Below, one piece after another: positions 47,641-57,610 of a DNA stretch of 64,000 bases. This DNA is from Falsochrobactrum shanghaiense. Its GTDB lineage: Bacteria > Pseudomonadota > Alphaproteobacteria > Rhizobiales > Rhizobiaceae. Each line of letters begins with the position of its first letter. Position 1 is the stretch's first letter. A model generated the notes under the pieces. The model was not told the origin of the DNA, did not search any database, and was given only the letters and a program-made list of their open reading frames with translations. The position numbers and the translations under genes were made by a program. The stretch lies in contig NZ_QGDB01000001.1 in NCBI RefSeq assembly GCF_003149535.1, positions 744,001-808,000 of the forward strand, in the 5' to 3' direction.

Positions 47641-50275
47641 AGTCGAATTGCAACAGCCGCTGGAGATATTCCTTCTCCATTTGCGGGGTGAGCGCATTGC
47701 CAAGCTTGCGGCGGATTTCATCGAGGATTTCGCGCGCGCGCTGAATATCGATCTCGCCGGGTATCTTGACGTCATTGCCAAAGTCCGGCCCGCCATTGCC
47801 GGGCCTGCGACCAAGGGGATCACGGCCATTCTCGCCACTTTGTCCCTGACCTTGCTCGCCCTGTCCCATGGCCTGCTGCATCTGACGCATCATGTCGCGA
47901 CCGCCGCGGCGCAGCGCATCAAGCGCATTGCCCTGCTGATCGCTTGCTTCCGCGCCTTCGCTGCGACCCAGCGCGTCACCAGCATTGCCCATGGATTTTC
48001 CCGCATCGGAGAAGTCCTGATTGGGATCGATGCCCATGCCCTTGAGGTCGTCAGTCAGTTTTTGCAGTTCCGATTGAAGGTCCTGCTGGCGTTTCTGCAA
48101 TTTGCGCATGGCTTGCGCCATGTCCGGCGGAACGTCCCCTGATTGTCCGCCTTCTCCCATCGAACCATCATCGCCGGGGAAAAAATCCTCATCAAACTCG
48201 CCATCGCTGCCGCCAAATTGCTGCTGCATCTGCTGGTCGAGCTTGAACGTCTCATTCATCAATTGCTGCTGCTTGCGCATCATTTCGCCAAGCTTGTTCA
48301 TCTGCTGCTGCATCTGCCCCGCCTGACCTTGCTGCCCTTGCCCCTGCTGGCCGGGTCGGGCCTGCTGGCCCATTTGCAGATTGTTCATCATATCCTGCAA
48401 TTGCGATAAAAGCTGCTCGGCCTGATCACGCGAGCCCTGACGCGCCAGATTTTCGATCTGGTCCATCATACGCTCAAGGTCCTTGTCGGTCAGCATGCGG
48501 GCATTGGGGTCCATGGGCATATTGCGGGCATTGGGGTTCTGCTGCTGGCGCTGGGCGAATTCACGCAGGAAATCCTGCATCGCCTTGCGCAATTCAGCCG
48601 AGAGCTTTTCGATCTCTTCCTGCGATGCCCCGTTCTGCAACGCATCGCGCAGGGCTTCCTGCGCCTGCCGCAGCCGCTTCTCCGCAGCCGACAGATTACC
48701 GTCTTCGATACCCAGCGCCACCTGCCACATATAATCCGCCGTCTCGCGCAAGGCGTCGTCGCTTTCCGCGAGGCGAAGCCTGCTGCGGATGGTCGCAAGC
48801 CCAAGATAATGGGCCATATTCCGGATGGTTTCATCCGGGCGCAGCATGAGGGCCGAGACCATATCGCGCACATGGTCGCGCTGCATGGCGTCGAGCGCCA
48901 GAATACGGCGTTGCTCGACTATGGCGCGCGCCAGCGGGTTGGAGAAGGGCCGCTCCGGCAAGGTCATGATCTTCGTTTCGCTGCGGCCGATATTGCCTGC
49001 GGCATCCTCGACGACCAGCGTCAGCGCGACCTTGCGGCCTGACCATGGGTGTTCGCTCAAATCCTTCGAGGTCGTAGCCTCCCTGATGCCGCGCCGCGGC
49101 AGGACAAGCGGCAGGTCGGGGGCTTCATAAAGCGGCAGCAATTCCTCTTCATCGTCCATGTCGAGCGGCACGATTTCGCCATAGGCTGCGGCGGGGCCGT
49201 AATCGTCATCGATTTCATAGGCAAGCTGTAAGGTGCCGTTGCGGGCATGGCCCGGCTCTTTCGTGAAGCGGATGGTGGGGGGATTGTCAGGCGTTACGAC
49301 AAAACGCCATTGCGCCGGGCTATGCGAGAGCGTCAAGGTCGCGTCTTGCTGAAGGTCATGGCGGAAATTGCGGCTGCCATCGACGGCGGCTTGTTCGCCT
49401 GTCTCCGCTGCGGCGTCCTTTGCCGTATCGGGGGCCGCAACCGGTGCGATTTCACGGCGCTGACCCGTAGCGTCGGTGAGCGTGAGGCGCTCGGAACTGC
49501 CGCCGATCACGCGAAGGGAGAGGATGCTGCCCTGAGGAACCCTGATGGCCTCATCGCTCGCCGTTGCCTGCGTATCCACATTCGTATTCGCATTGAGAAA
49601 AATCGGCGCGCGTCCGGTATAGGGGGGCGGCGTGACCCAGGCGTCGATGCGGGCTGCGGCTTCTCCCTTGCCGGCAGGGATATAGAATGCATCGCTAACA
49701 AGTCCGCTGCCGGAACCAAAACTATAGGCAAAGGCGGTGACGAAGAGCAGTGCAACCACGGCCCGCAGGCCATAGGGATCGCGCTGGGGAATATGCGGGC
49801 GCGGCAGGCCGGATTGCAGATTGGTGAGCCGTTCGGCCATGCGGCGCTGGTGTTCGTGCCACAAGGCGCGCGCGAGAGGATCGTTTGCGCCTGTCGCCAG
49901 TTGCGCGCTTTGTACCGCGAGCGGTTCATGGACAAGGCCATTGGTCCTTTCGATCCGCGCGGTGATTTCATCAGCGGAAGGAGAGCGAAAGCGCAGCGGC
50001 AGATAAAGCGCGGCCAAAGCGGCCAGCGCAAACAGGCTCAATATGGCAATATGCAGCCAGCGCGGCATAAGCGCGAACAGGCCGAACCAGGCCGCACTTG
50101 TAAAAAGCGCGACCAGAAGCACCAGCGGCAGCACCAGCGGCCAGAGCCGTTCAAACGCGATTGTGAGCAGGCTGCGCCAATAAAGGCCGCGCAAGGCTCC
50201 ATCTTCGCCGGAAAACAGGCGAAGCGTCTTGTCGCTTGCACGCAAATCCTTGCTGTTCTGGCTTCGCTCGATCAT
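47639..50275 (-). CDS. TIGR02302/DUF4175 family membrane protein
   Basis: An 878-residue protein. Two or three N-terminal hydrophobic helices (about 35-100) include VLPLVLLVALFTSAAWFGLF. A large domain with beta-rich segments follows (DAWVTPPPYTGRAPIFL, DNPPTIRFTKEP), and then a long Gln/Met/Asp-rich low-complexity C-terminal part (about 590-800) with GQQGQGQQGQAGQMQQQ. This is the Rhizobiales protein encoded after lysA. No function is known. The lysA stop is 85 bp upstream on the same strand. Its stop codon lies inside the neighbouring repeat. Confidence 0.88.
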   Translation of the reverse strand: MIERSQNSKDLRASDKTLRLFSGEDGALRGLYWRSLLTIAFERLWPLVLPLVLLVALFTSAAWFGLFALMPRWLHIAILSLFALAALAALYLPLRFRSPSADEITARIERTNGLVHEPLAVQSAQLATGANDPLARALWHEHQRRMAERLTNLQSGLPRPHIPQRDPYGLRAVVALLFVTAFAYSFGSGSGLVSDAFYIPAGKGEAAARIDAWVTPPPYTGRAPIFLNANTNVDTQATASDEAIRVPQGSILSLRVIGGSSERLTLTDATGQRREIAPVAAPDTAKDAAAETGEQAAVDGSRNFRHDLQQDATLTLSHSPAQWRFVVTPDNPPTIRFTKEPGHARNGTLQLAYEIDDDYGPAAAYGEIVPLDMDDEEELLPLYEAPDLPLVLPRRGIREATTSKDLSEHPWSGRKVALTLVVEDAAGNIGRSETKIMTLPERPFSNPLARAIVEQRRILALDAMQRDHVRDMVSALMLRPDETIRNMAHYLGLATIRSRLRLAESDDALRETADYMWQVALGIEDGNLSAAEKRLRQAQEALRDALQNGASQEEIEKLSAELRKAMQDFLREFAQRQQQNPNARNMPMDPNARMLTDKDLERMMDQIENLARQGSRDQAEQLLSQLQDMMNNLQMGQQARPGQQGQGQQGQAGQMQQQMNKLGEMMRKQQQLMNETFKLDQQMQQQFGGSDGEFDEDFFPGDDGSMGEGGQSGDVPPDMAQAMRKLQKRQQDLQSELQKLTDDLKGMGIDPNQDFSDAGKSMGNAGDALGRSEGAEASDQQGNALDALRRGGRDMMRQMQQAMGQGEQGQGQSGENGRDPLGRRPGNGGPDFGNDVKIPGEIDIQRAREILDEIRRKLGNALTPQMEKEYLQRLLQFD

Positions 50276-50360
50276 CCGGGCTTTCTGATGCGTGTTCCGG
50301 TTAAGTCGTCCTACTTAGAATAACACGCATCATGGCAAAGGCGAGGCTTGCACCTATAAA

Positions 50361-51626
50361 TCAGAGCCAATCGGGCACGGAATCGAGCGCGAGGAGTTCT
50401 TCATAGGTGCCGCGCGGGCGAATCACATGGAAGCGGTCGTCATCGACCAGCACTTCGGGCACCAGAAGGCGGCTGTTATAGGTGCTCGACAAGACTGCGC
50501 CATAGGCCCCCGTGGTCCAGACCGCGACCAGATCGCCGGGCGCGGGCTTTGCAACCTCGCGATCCAGTCCCAGATAATCGCCGGTCTCGCAGACCGGGCC
50601 GACGAAATCGGCGCGGATGCGCGGCGCATCATCCGCAGGAAGCCTGACCGGCCTGATCTCGTGAAACGCCTCATAGAGCGTCGGGCGGATGAGATCGTTC
50701 ATCGCCGCATCCACGATGATGAAGTTCTTTGCGTCGCCTTCCTTCACGAAGATGACTTCCGTCACCAGAAGCCCGGCATTTCCGGCGATCAGGCGTCCGG
50801 GTTCAAACAGGGTTTTCAAGCCCAGCGGCTTGATATGCCTTGCAACGATTTGAGCATAAGCGACCGGCAGCGGCGGCGGATTGTTGTCGGTGCGATAGGG
50901 AATCCCCAGCCCGCCGCCCACATCCACATGGCGGATATTATGGCCGTCGGCCTGCAATTCACGCACCAGTTGCGCCATCAGCGCGAAGGCATCGTCGAAG
51001 GGTTCGAGATCGATGATCTGGCTGCCGATATGCATGTCGATGCCCACCACGTCGAGGCCGGGCAGGCTGGCGGCGCGGGCATAGGCCTCGCGGGCCTTCA
51101 CGCGCGGAATGCCGAACTTGTTTTCGGATTTTCCGGTCGAAATCTTGGCATGGGTTCTGGCGTCGACATCGGGATTGACGCGCAGCGACACCGAGGCGGT
51201 CTTGCCGAGCGCGACCGCGCGCGCGGAGAGGATTTCCAGTTCGGGTTCCGATTCCACATTGAAGCAGTAAATGCCTGCCTCAAGCGCAAAATCCATTTCG
51301 CGCGGGGTTTTGCCGACACCGGAAAAGACGATTTTATTTGCCGGAATGCCTGCGGCGAGCGCGCGGCGGATTTCACCTTCCGATACCGTGTCGGCGCCTG
51401 CGCCCATCCTGGCCAAAGTCTTGAGCACGGCCAGATTGGAATTGGCCTTCAATGCATAGGCAATGAGGGTGTCCATATCGGCGAAGGCTTCGCTGAAAAC
51501 GCGATAATGGCGCTCCAGCGTGGCGCGGGAATAGACATAGAACGGGGTTCCGACCGCCTTGGCAATTTCAGATATGGCGACATTTTCGGCGTAAAGAACG
51601 CCATTGCGATACTCAAAATGATTCAC
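50361..51626 (-). CDS. lysA: Diaminopimelate decarboxylase
   Basis: PLP enzyme making L-lysine from meso-diaminopimelate. The protein has 421 residues of the alanine-racemase-like fold III. The PLP lysine is K60 in IAYALKANSN. Other motifs are SGVGKTPREMDFAL, HIGSQIIDLEPF, the phosphate-binding DVGGGLGIPY, EPGRLIAGNAG and the catalytic Cys region GPVCETGDYLG. It follows lptM by 27 bp. In related genera this pair sits directly after argH. Confidence 0.95.
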   Translation of the reverse strand: MNHFEYRNGVLYAENVAISEIAKAVGTPFYVYSRATLERHYRVFSEAFADMDTLIAYALKANSNLAVLKTLARMGAGADTVSEGEIRRALAAGIPANKIVFSGVGKTPREMDFALEAGIYCFNVESEPELEILSARAVALGKTASVSLRVNPDVDARTHAKISTGKSENKFGIPRVKAREAYARAASLPGLDVVGIDMHIGSQIIDLEPFDDAFALMAQLVRELQADGHNIRHVDVGGGLGIPYRTDNNPPPLPVAYAQIVARHIKPLGLKTLFEPGRLIAGNAGLLVTEVIFVKEGDAKNFIIVDAAMNDLIRPTLYEAFHEIRPVRLPADDAPRIRADFVGPVCETGDYLGLDREVAKPAPGDLVAVWTTGAYGAVLSSTYNSRLLVPEVLVDDDRFHVIRPRGTYEELLALDSVPDWL

Positions 51627-51653
51627 GGGAAACAGCCCCTGTCGGTTCAGGAA

Positions 51654-51839
51654 TTACAACAGCTTGTCGAGAATAAAGGGCTTGTCTTCCTTCGGCTTTT
51701 CAATCGTGCGGCCCTGATCGTTGGTGATCGTGGCGGCAGGCGGCGGCTCAAGCGGCCCCTTGCGACCGCAAGCGGCAAGCGCGGTTGCAAGGGCTGCAAT
51801 CAAAAGCACGGAAGAAATGGCGGAGCGGCCTGTCATCAA
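51654..51839 (-). CDS. lptM: Small lipoprotein LptM (YifL-type)
   Basis: A 61-residue lipoprotein: signal peptide with hydrophobic core VLLIAALATALA, lipobox ALAAC with lipidated C24, and the hallmark CGRKGPLEPP that follows in LptM. In E. coli, LptM helps maturation of the LptD outer-membrane LPS translocon; the same role here is inference. It is transcribed just before lysA, the usual lptM-lysA pair. The 64-bp gap to xthA has no obvious terminator. Confidence 0.88.
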   Translation of the reverse strand: MMTGRSAISSVLLIAALATALAACGRKGPLEPPPAATITNDQGRTIEKPKEDKPFILDKLL

Positions 51840-51903
51840 CTTTGTTCCCTGAACCTGTCTACGGGTTAGCTCTAACGCAAAATAGTCGAAAGTGAAATCG
51901 CTC

Positions 51904-52710
51904 TCAATCGAGATCGAAAGTCGCGATCACCGGCACATGATCGGAGGGACGCTCCCAGCCGCGCGCTTCACGCAATATCTGCAAGTCCTTGATGTCGCTT
52001 TCCAGATCGGCAGAACCCCAGATATGATCGAGCCTGCGTCCGCGATCCGCAGCATTCCAATCCTTGGCGCGATAGCTCCACCAGGTATAGATTTTTTCTT
52101 CTGCCGGGATGAGATGGCGCATGAGATCGCTCCAGCCGCCCTTGACCCGCAGGTCTTCGAGCGTCTGCGTCTCGATCGGGGTGTGGCTGACGATCTTGAG
52201 AAGCTGCTTGTGCGACCAGACGTCGTTTTCCAGCGGTGCGATATTGAGATCGCCGACCAGAAGCGATGAATAGCCATCGGGACGCTCGGCGACGATCTCG
52301 CGCATTTCTTCCAGAAAAGAGAGCTTGTGGGCGAATTTCGGATTGATTTCCGGGTCGGGCTCGTCACCACCGGCGGGCACATAGAAATTATGGATGCGCA
52401 GCTTTTTGCTTCCTGCTTCGACCACCGCGCTCAAATGGCGGCAATCGCCCATGTCGCAAAAGCCGATCTTTTCCGCCTCAACAAGCGGGCGGCGCGAGAT
52501 GGTGGCAACGCCGTGATAGCCCTTCTGGCCGCTGATTTCGATATGTTCATAGCCGAGCGCGCGCAGCGGCTTGAAGGGAAACAGGTTGTCGGGACATTTG
52601 GTTTCCTGAAGGCACAGCACGTCCGGCTGGTAATCGCGCAGAAATTGTTCGACCAGCGGCATGCGCAGGCGAATGGAATTGATATTCCACGTAGCAACAG
52701 AAAAACCCAT
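51904..52710 (-). CDS. xthA: Exodeoxyribonuclease III
   Basis: AP endonuclease/3' repair exonuclease, 268 residues of the EEP fold. Metal-binding and catalytic motifs are VATWNINSIR, LQETKCPD, VGDLNIAPLENDVW, DHIWGSADLE and the C-terminal SDHVPVIATF. ATG 52710 (MGFSVATWN) is the family start. It lies downstream of lolA on the same strand with a 77-bp gap. Confidence 0.94.
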   Translation of the reverse strand: MGFSVATWNINSIRLRMPLVEQFLRDYQPDVLCLQETKCPDNLFPFKPLRALGYEHIEISGQKGYHGVATISRRPLVEAEKIGFCDMGDCRHLSAVVEAGSKKLRIHNFYVPAGGDEPDPEINPKFAHKLSFLEEMREIVAERPDGYSSLLVGDLNIAPLENDVWSHKQLLKIVSHTPIETQTLEDLRVKGGWSDLMRHLIPAEEKIYTWWSYRAKDWNAADRGRRLDHIWGSADLESDIKDLQILREARGWERPSDHVPVIATFDLD

Positions 52711-52787
52711 GGGAAAGACTCGCGACAATCTGAAGATGGTCGCGAAACTAACCATTTATCCGGTGAATGCAACCGCGCTCGAACAGA

Positions 52788-53492
52788 TCAGCGCTGCTTG
52801 CCCTTGGTCGCGATGCGCTGGTAGTCGATCTTGAACATATCGTCGGTGAAGCGCACCCCGGTACGCAGGTTGAAAACCATCACCGTGGTGTCGAGGTTCT
52901 GCGCGTCGGTGATCGTCCATTGCTTGAGTTCGAAATTGTTCGGATCGAACATCATCGTGATCGTGGAGTTGCCGAACATCGACTTGTCGCCCACTACCAG
53001 CGTGATCATGTCGGGATCCTGCTTCACGCTTTTGAGACGCCCGCCGCCCAGATTGATCTTGTCGGAAAGCAGCATGTTGAGGGGCGTTGTCGAAAGCGCG
53101 TAGAGATCCCATGTATCGAGCTTGCGATTGTTGATGACGACCTGATTTCCGTCCGAAATCACGCGGATGGGGGAATTGTTGTAATTGAAGCGAATCTTGC
53201 CGGGGCGCTCGATATAGAAGGTGCCGCCAGTCTGCTCGCCCTTGGGGCCGAATTGCACGAATTCGCCGGTCATGGTGCGGATGGAGGAAAAATGATCCGC
53301 GATCTTCTGGGCTTCCGCAGCACCACTGGCGCCCTGCGCCACCGCAACGGCCGGAGCAAAAGCGGGCAGCGCGATGCTGAGGGCCATGGCACCGAACGCT
53401 GCCATGGCCGCAAGGCGTCCGGCTTTCGCAAATGCGGAAAAACGGGTGAGAAACGGGGAGAGCGTCATCGGCAGGCTTTCTCTTTTCGTCAT
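52788..53492 (-). CDS. lolA: Outer-membrane lipoprotein carrier protein LolA
   Basis: Periplasmic chaperone ferrying lipoproteins from LolCDE to the outer membrane. The protein has 234 residues with a long signal peptide (hydrophobic MAAFGAMALSIALPAFAPA, cleavage near residue 50). The LolA domain includes MTGEFVQFGPKGEQTGGTFYI, PGKIRFNYN and the DLYALSTTPLNMLL region. The start may be 53492 or 53468. In Rhizobiales it lies between ftsK and xthA, as here. Confidence 0.9.
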   Translation of the reverse strand: MTKRESLPMTLSPFLTRFSAFAKAGRLAAMAAFGAMALSIALPAFAPAVAVAQGASGAAEAQKIADHFSSIRTMTGEFVQFGPKGEQTGGTFYIERPGKIRFNYNNSPIRVISDGNQVVINNRKLDTWDLYALSTTPLNMLLSDKINLGGGRLKSVKQDPDMITLVVGDKSMFGNSTITMMFDPNNFELKQWTITDAQNLDTTVMVFNLRTGVRFTDDMFKIDYQRIATKGKQR

Positions 53493-53571
53493 TGTTTCAG
53501 GCTAATCCGCCACTTTGTCGCGAGTGTGGCGAATTCGGCCCCGGGCGGCATCAATCGCGCTGTAAGGCAGA

Positions 53572-56133
53572 TCAGAAGTCGTCATCTTCGGTCGGCACCA
53601 GTATTTCGCGCTTGCCCGCATGGTTGGCAGGGCTAATCACGCCTTCTTCCTCCATGCGCTCGATGATCGAGGCGGCGCGGTTATAACCGATGCCGAGACG
53701 GCGCTGGATATAGGATGTCGAAACCTTCTTGTCGCGCAGCACCACGGCAACCGCCTGATCATAGGGATCGTCGGAATCCTCAAGGTTTGAAGTGCCTCCC
53801 GGACCGTTGCCGCCGCCGCCTTCTTCCTCTTCATCCTCGGTGATGGCGTCGAGATATTCCGGCACGCCTTGCAGCTTGAGGTGCTGCACGATGCGTTCCA
53901 CCTCATCGTCACCGACAAAGGGTCCGTGCACACGCTGGATGCGCCCGCCGCCCGCCATGAACAGCATATCGCCCATCCCGAGCAATTGTTCTGCGCCCTG
54001 TTCACCGAGAATCGTGCGGCTGTCGATCTTGGACGTGACCTGAAACGAGATACGGGTCGGGAAATTCGCCTTGATCGTGCCGGTGATGACATCGACGGAG
54101 GGGCGCTGGGTTGCCATGATGACGTGAATGCCCGCCGCGCGCGCCATTTGCGCCAGACGCTGCACCGTGCCTTCAATATCTTTGCCCGCGACCATCATGA
54201 GATCGGCCATTTCGTCGATGATGACGACGATATAGGGCATCGGCTCAAGATCGAGCTGCTCGGTTTCGTAAATGGCCTCGCCGGTATTGCGGTCGAAGCC
54301 GGTCTGCACGGTGCGCGCGATCTGCTCGCCCTTCTTCTGCGCCTGACTGACGCGCTGGTTGAAGCCGTCAATATTGCGCACGCCGACCTTGGACATCTTG
54401 CGGTAGCGGTCTTCCATTTCGCGCACGGTCCATTTGAGCGCCACCACCGCCTTTTTCGGATCGGTCACAACCGGGGTCAGAAGGTGCGGAATGCCGTCAT
54501 AGATGGAGAGTTCCAGCATTTTGGGATCGATCATGATCAGGCGGCACTGATCGGGCGTCATGCGATAAAGCAGCGACAGGATCATGGTGTTGATGGCGAC
54601 CGATTTGCCCGAGCCGGTGGTGCCTGCCACCAGCAGATGCGGCATCTTGGCAATATCGGCGATGACCGGCTCGCCATTGATGGTCTTGCCCAGCGCCAGC
54701 GCCAGCTTTGCCTTCGATTGCTCGAAATCGCGGCTTGCCAGCATTTCACGCAGATAGACCATTTCGCGCTTCTGGTTGGGCAGTTCGATGCCGATCACAT
54801 TGCGGCCCGGCACGACCGCCACGCGCGCGGCAATGGCACTCATGGAGCGGGCAATATCGTCGGCGAGCCCGATGACGCGCGAGGACTTGATGCCCGGTGC
54901 AGGCTCAAGCTCGTAAAGCGTGACCACCGGCCCCGGCTTGACATTGATGATTTCGCCGCGCACGCCGAAATCTTCCAGCACCCCTTCGAGAAGGCGGGCG
55001 TTCTGCTCCAGCGCATCGCGCGAGAGCGTCGCGTCGCGCTGCACCAGCCTGGGTTCGGCGAGAAAATGCAGCGCAGGCAGTTCGAATATGCCGCTGTCAT
55101 TGAGGAAGGAGGGCTGTGCCTCGTGCTGGATGCGTGATCCGGGCCGGGGAGAGGCGGGGCGTTCGCCCACGCGTGTCCCCACCGGGGCCTTGCCGCGTAT
55201 AGGCGGCGCATCGTGCCATTCCTGTCCGGCAAGTGGGGTTTCGTCCATGTCGAAAGGCGGCTCGCCCTCGTCATGCGCGCCAAAGCCCGGCTCGCGGCGC
55301 GGTGCATTCCGTGCTGCATTATGCGCTTTGGGGCGCGTATTCAACTGGTCGAATTCGTCCCCGCGCGATCTGCTGCGGCCCATGCCCGCCAGCCGCCTGA
55401 AACTTGCCGATATGCTGAGCGCCGTATGCGTCAATGCACCGATCAACTGCGTGCTGCGACCGGAAGGGGCGTCGTCCTCGTCATCTTCGGAGAAATCGTC
55501 TTCGATGGCTGTCGGGCGCTGGTCGGACCCTGCGTCGGCGTGGTTTCTTCCAATGATCCCGCTTGCAAAAAGCATGAGCCAGAGTGTCGGCAGGGCCAGT
55601 ATCAGCGCAATGACGGATGCAATCGTGCCTTGCGGGAAGCTGCCCAGAAAGAGGGCGGGAAAGCGCAGCATCATATCGCCGAAAACGCCGCCGAGGCCGA
55701 TAGGCATCGGCCAGCTTTCAGGCACGGCAAAACAGCTTGCGATTGCTGCACAGAGCAGGCTTGCACCCGCCCATGCGAAACCGCGCCTGCCCGTTTGCCC
55801 GATATATCCGCGCGTCATCAGAAGCAGCGACCAGACCGCCAGCGGCAGCAGCGCAGGCACGCTCGCCAGACCGAAGAACTGCATGGCAAGATCGGAAAAC
55901 ACCGCGCCCGGATAGCCGAGCGCATTGGTGATTGGATTATCGGTGGCATGGCTGAAGCTTGGATCGGCAACATTCCAGGTTGCCAGCGCGCCCACCGCCA
56001 TGGCGGTCAGCGCTAGCAGCGCAAGCCCCAGCAGGATATAGATCTGCCTGCGCAAAAGATTGGACAGCCTCAGCCTGTCTTCCGAAAGCCGCTCGTTACG
56101 CAGCGGGTATGAGGGCGAATATTCTTGCCGCAT
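53572..56133 (-). CDS. ftsK: DNA translocase FtsK
   Basis: Septum-anchored DNA pump that clears chromosome termini and activates Xer recombination. The protein has 853 residues. Four or so N-terminal membrane helices lie within about 30-205. A charged, disordered linker follows (about 210-370), then the motor with Walker [13 protein letters not shown] and Walker [16 protein letters not shown]. The C-terminal winged-helix gamma domain ([21 protein letters not shown]) recognises KOPS sequences. A symmetric CtrA box lies 85 bp upstream of the start. It is followed by lolA and xthA. Confidence 0.95.
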   Translation of the reverse strand: MRQEYSPSYPLRNERLSEDRLRLSNLLRRQIYILLGLALLALTAMAVGALATWNVADPSFSHATDNPITNALGYPGAVFSDLAMQFFGLASVPALLPLAVWSLLLMTRGYIGQTGRRGFAWAGASLLCAAIASCFAVPESWPMPIGLGGVFGDMMLRFPALFLGSFPQGTIASVIALILALPTLWLMLFASGIIGRNHADAGSDQRPTAIEDDFSEDDEDDAPSGRSTQLIGALTHTALSISASFRRLAGMGRSRSRGDEFDQLNTRPKAHNAARNAPRREPGFGAHDEGEPPFDMDETPLAGQEWHDAPPIRGKAPVGTRVGERPASPRPGSRIQHEAQPSFLNDSGIFELPALHFLAEPRLVQRDATLSRDALEQNARLLEGVLEDFGVRGEIINVKPGPVVTLYELEPAPGIKSSRVIGLADDIARSMSAIAARVAVVPGRNVIGIELPNQKREMVYLREMLASRDFEQSKAKLALALGKTINGEPVIADIAKMPHLLVAGTTGSGKSVAINTMILSLLYRMTPDQCRLIMIDPKMLELSIYDGIPHLLTPVVTDPKKAVVALKWTVREMEDRYRKMSKVGVRNIDGFNQRVSQAQKKGEQIARTVQTGFDRNTGEAIYETEQLDLEPMPYIVVIIDEMADLMMVAGKDIEGTVQRLAQMARAAGIHVIMATQRPSVDVITGTIKANFPTRISFQVTSKIDSRTILGEQGAEQLLGMGDMLFMAGGGRIQRVHGPFVGDDEVERIVQHLKLQGVPEYLDAITEDEEEEGGGGNGPGGTSNLEDSDDPYDQAVAVVLRDKKVSTSYIQRRLGIGYNRAASIIERMEEEGVISPANHAGKREILVPTEDDDF

Positions 56134-56217
56134 CTAGCCTGTCCCGAACCGTTTATTGGCCCACGGCGGAATCGCCGCAGGCAGAATGAAATCGGGCTGA
56201 TCCTAGAACGGCGATGG

Positions 56218-56233
56218 TTAATTCCCCATTAAC
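56218..56233. promoter_or_regulatory. Symmetric CtrA binding site upstream of ftsK
   Basis: GGTTAA-TTCCCCA-TTAACC. Both strands read TTAA-N7-TTAAC, so it is a perfect match in either direction. It lies between the amtB stop (56248) and the ftsK start (56133, - strand). CtrA control of ftsK is inferred from the site. Confidence 0.75.
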
Positions 56234-56247
56234 CATGCGCCTTGCGC

Positions 56248-57543
56248 TTAATGCACCGACTCGCCATGCAGGGCGATGTCCAGGCCCTCGATCTCGGCCT
56301 GCTTGCCGACACGCAATCCCATGACGGCCTTGATCGCATAAAGGATGATGGCCGTGGCGATGGCGGTATAGACGATGGTGATGGCCGCACCGAAAAACTG
56401 CTTGGCGATGGTTGCTTCTGCCGCAGCCGGATTGATGGCCGCATCGGCGAAAACGCCGGTGAGGATCGCGCCGATGAAGCCGCCGACCCCATGCACGCCG
56501 AAAGCATCGAGCGAATCATCGTAGCCGAGCGCATGCTTGATTTTTACCGCTGCGACATAACAGATGGCGCCTGCAATAATGCCAAGGAAAAGCGCGCCTG
56601 TCGGATTGACGAAACCGGCAGCAGGCGTGATGGCGACAAGACCGGCGATTGCGCCCGAAATGATGCCAAGAACGCTGGGCTTGCCTGAAATGGCCCATTC
56701 GACGAGCATCCATGCCAGAGCGGCACCCGCGGTTGCGACCTGCGTGTTGAGCATGGCGACAGCGGCAAGCGCATTGGCGCCAGCGGCGGAACCGGCATTG
56801 AAGCCGAACCAGCCGACCCAGAGCAGGGCTGCGCCAATCACCGAAAGAACGAGATTGTGCGGGGCCATATTGGTGTGGCCGTAACCGTCGCGCTTGCCGA
56901 TGATGAGTGCTGCGACGAGGCCCGCGACACCGGCATTGATATGCACCACCGTGCCGCCCGCAAAATCGAGAACGCCGTCCGAGCCCAGAAAGCCGCCGCC
57001 CCAGACCCAGTGGGCGACGGGCACGTAGACAATGAACAGCCACAGCGTCAGGAAGACCAGCATGGAAGAAAACTTCATGCGTTCGGCGAAGGAGCCTGCG
57101 ATCAGCGCCGGGGTGATGATCGCAAAAGTCATCTGGAAGGTGATGAAAAGATATTCGGGAATCGTGCCGGTGAGCGATTGCATGCTCACGCCCGCAAAGA
57201 AGGCTTTGGAGAGGCTGCCAATAAAGGCATTCATCGAACCGCCATCGGTAAAGACGAGGGAATAGCCCGCGACCATCCACAATACGGACATGAGGCAGGC
57301 AATCGCAAAACTTTGCATCACGGTTGAAAGCACGTTTTTCCGGCGCACCATGCCGCCGTAAAAAAGCGCCAGTCCCGGAATGGTCATCATCAGGACCAGG
57401 GCGGTCGAAATCAGCATCCATGCCGTGTCGCCCGTATCGAGCGCGGGGACGTCTGTTGCCTGCGCAAGTGTTTCGCGTTGCGATAAAAGCAGGATGGAGA
57501 ACGCTATAAGCGCCGTTTGTTTGTTTCTTCCTGTCATGAACAT
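56248..57543 (-). CDS. amtB: Ammonium transporter AmtB
   Basis: Ammonium channel of the inner membrane, 431 residues with a signal peptide (AFSILLLSQRETLAQA) and 11 helices. The twin-histidine pore is visible: His in GGTVVHINAGVAGL and in FGVHGVGGFIGA. The pore-entrance segment DTAWMLISTALVLMMTIPGLALFYGG is typical. ATG 57543 is preceded by GGAGAGATTTG. There is no glnK upstream: 57544-57716 holds no trace of a PII gene, although glnK-amtB pairing is nearly universal. A sigma-54-like site lies upstream. Confidence 0.94.
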   Translation of the reverse strand: MFMTGRNKQTALIAFSILLLSQRETLAQATDVPALDTGDTAWMLISTALVLMMTIPGLALFYGGMVRRKNVLSTVMQSFAIACLMSVLWMVAGYSLVFTDGGSMNAFIGSLSKAFFAGVSMQSLTGTIPEYLFITFQMTFAIITPALIAGSFAERMKFSSMLVFLTLWLFIVYVPVAHWVWGGGFLGSDGVLDFAGGTVVHINAGVAGLVAALIIGKRDGYGHTNMAPHNLVLSVIGAALLWVGWFGFNAGSAAGANALAAVAMLNTQVATAGAALAWMLVEWAISGKPSVLGIISGAIAGLVAITPAAGFVNPTGALFLGIIAGAICYVAAVKIKHALGYDDSLDAFGVHGVGGFIGAILTGVFADAAINPAAAEATIAKQFFGAAITIVYTAIATAIILYAIKAVMGLRVGKQAEIEGLDIALHGESVH

Positions 57544-57610
57544 CAAATCTCTCCGTCGAATGGAGCCTTTCGCGTCTTGGCGGCAAAAGGCCGGGATCAA
57601 TCAGGGAGAA

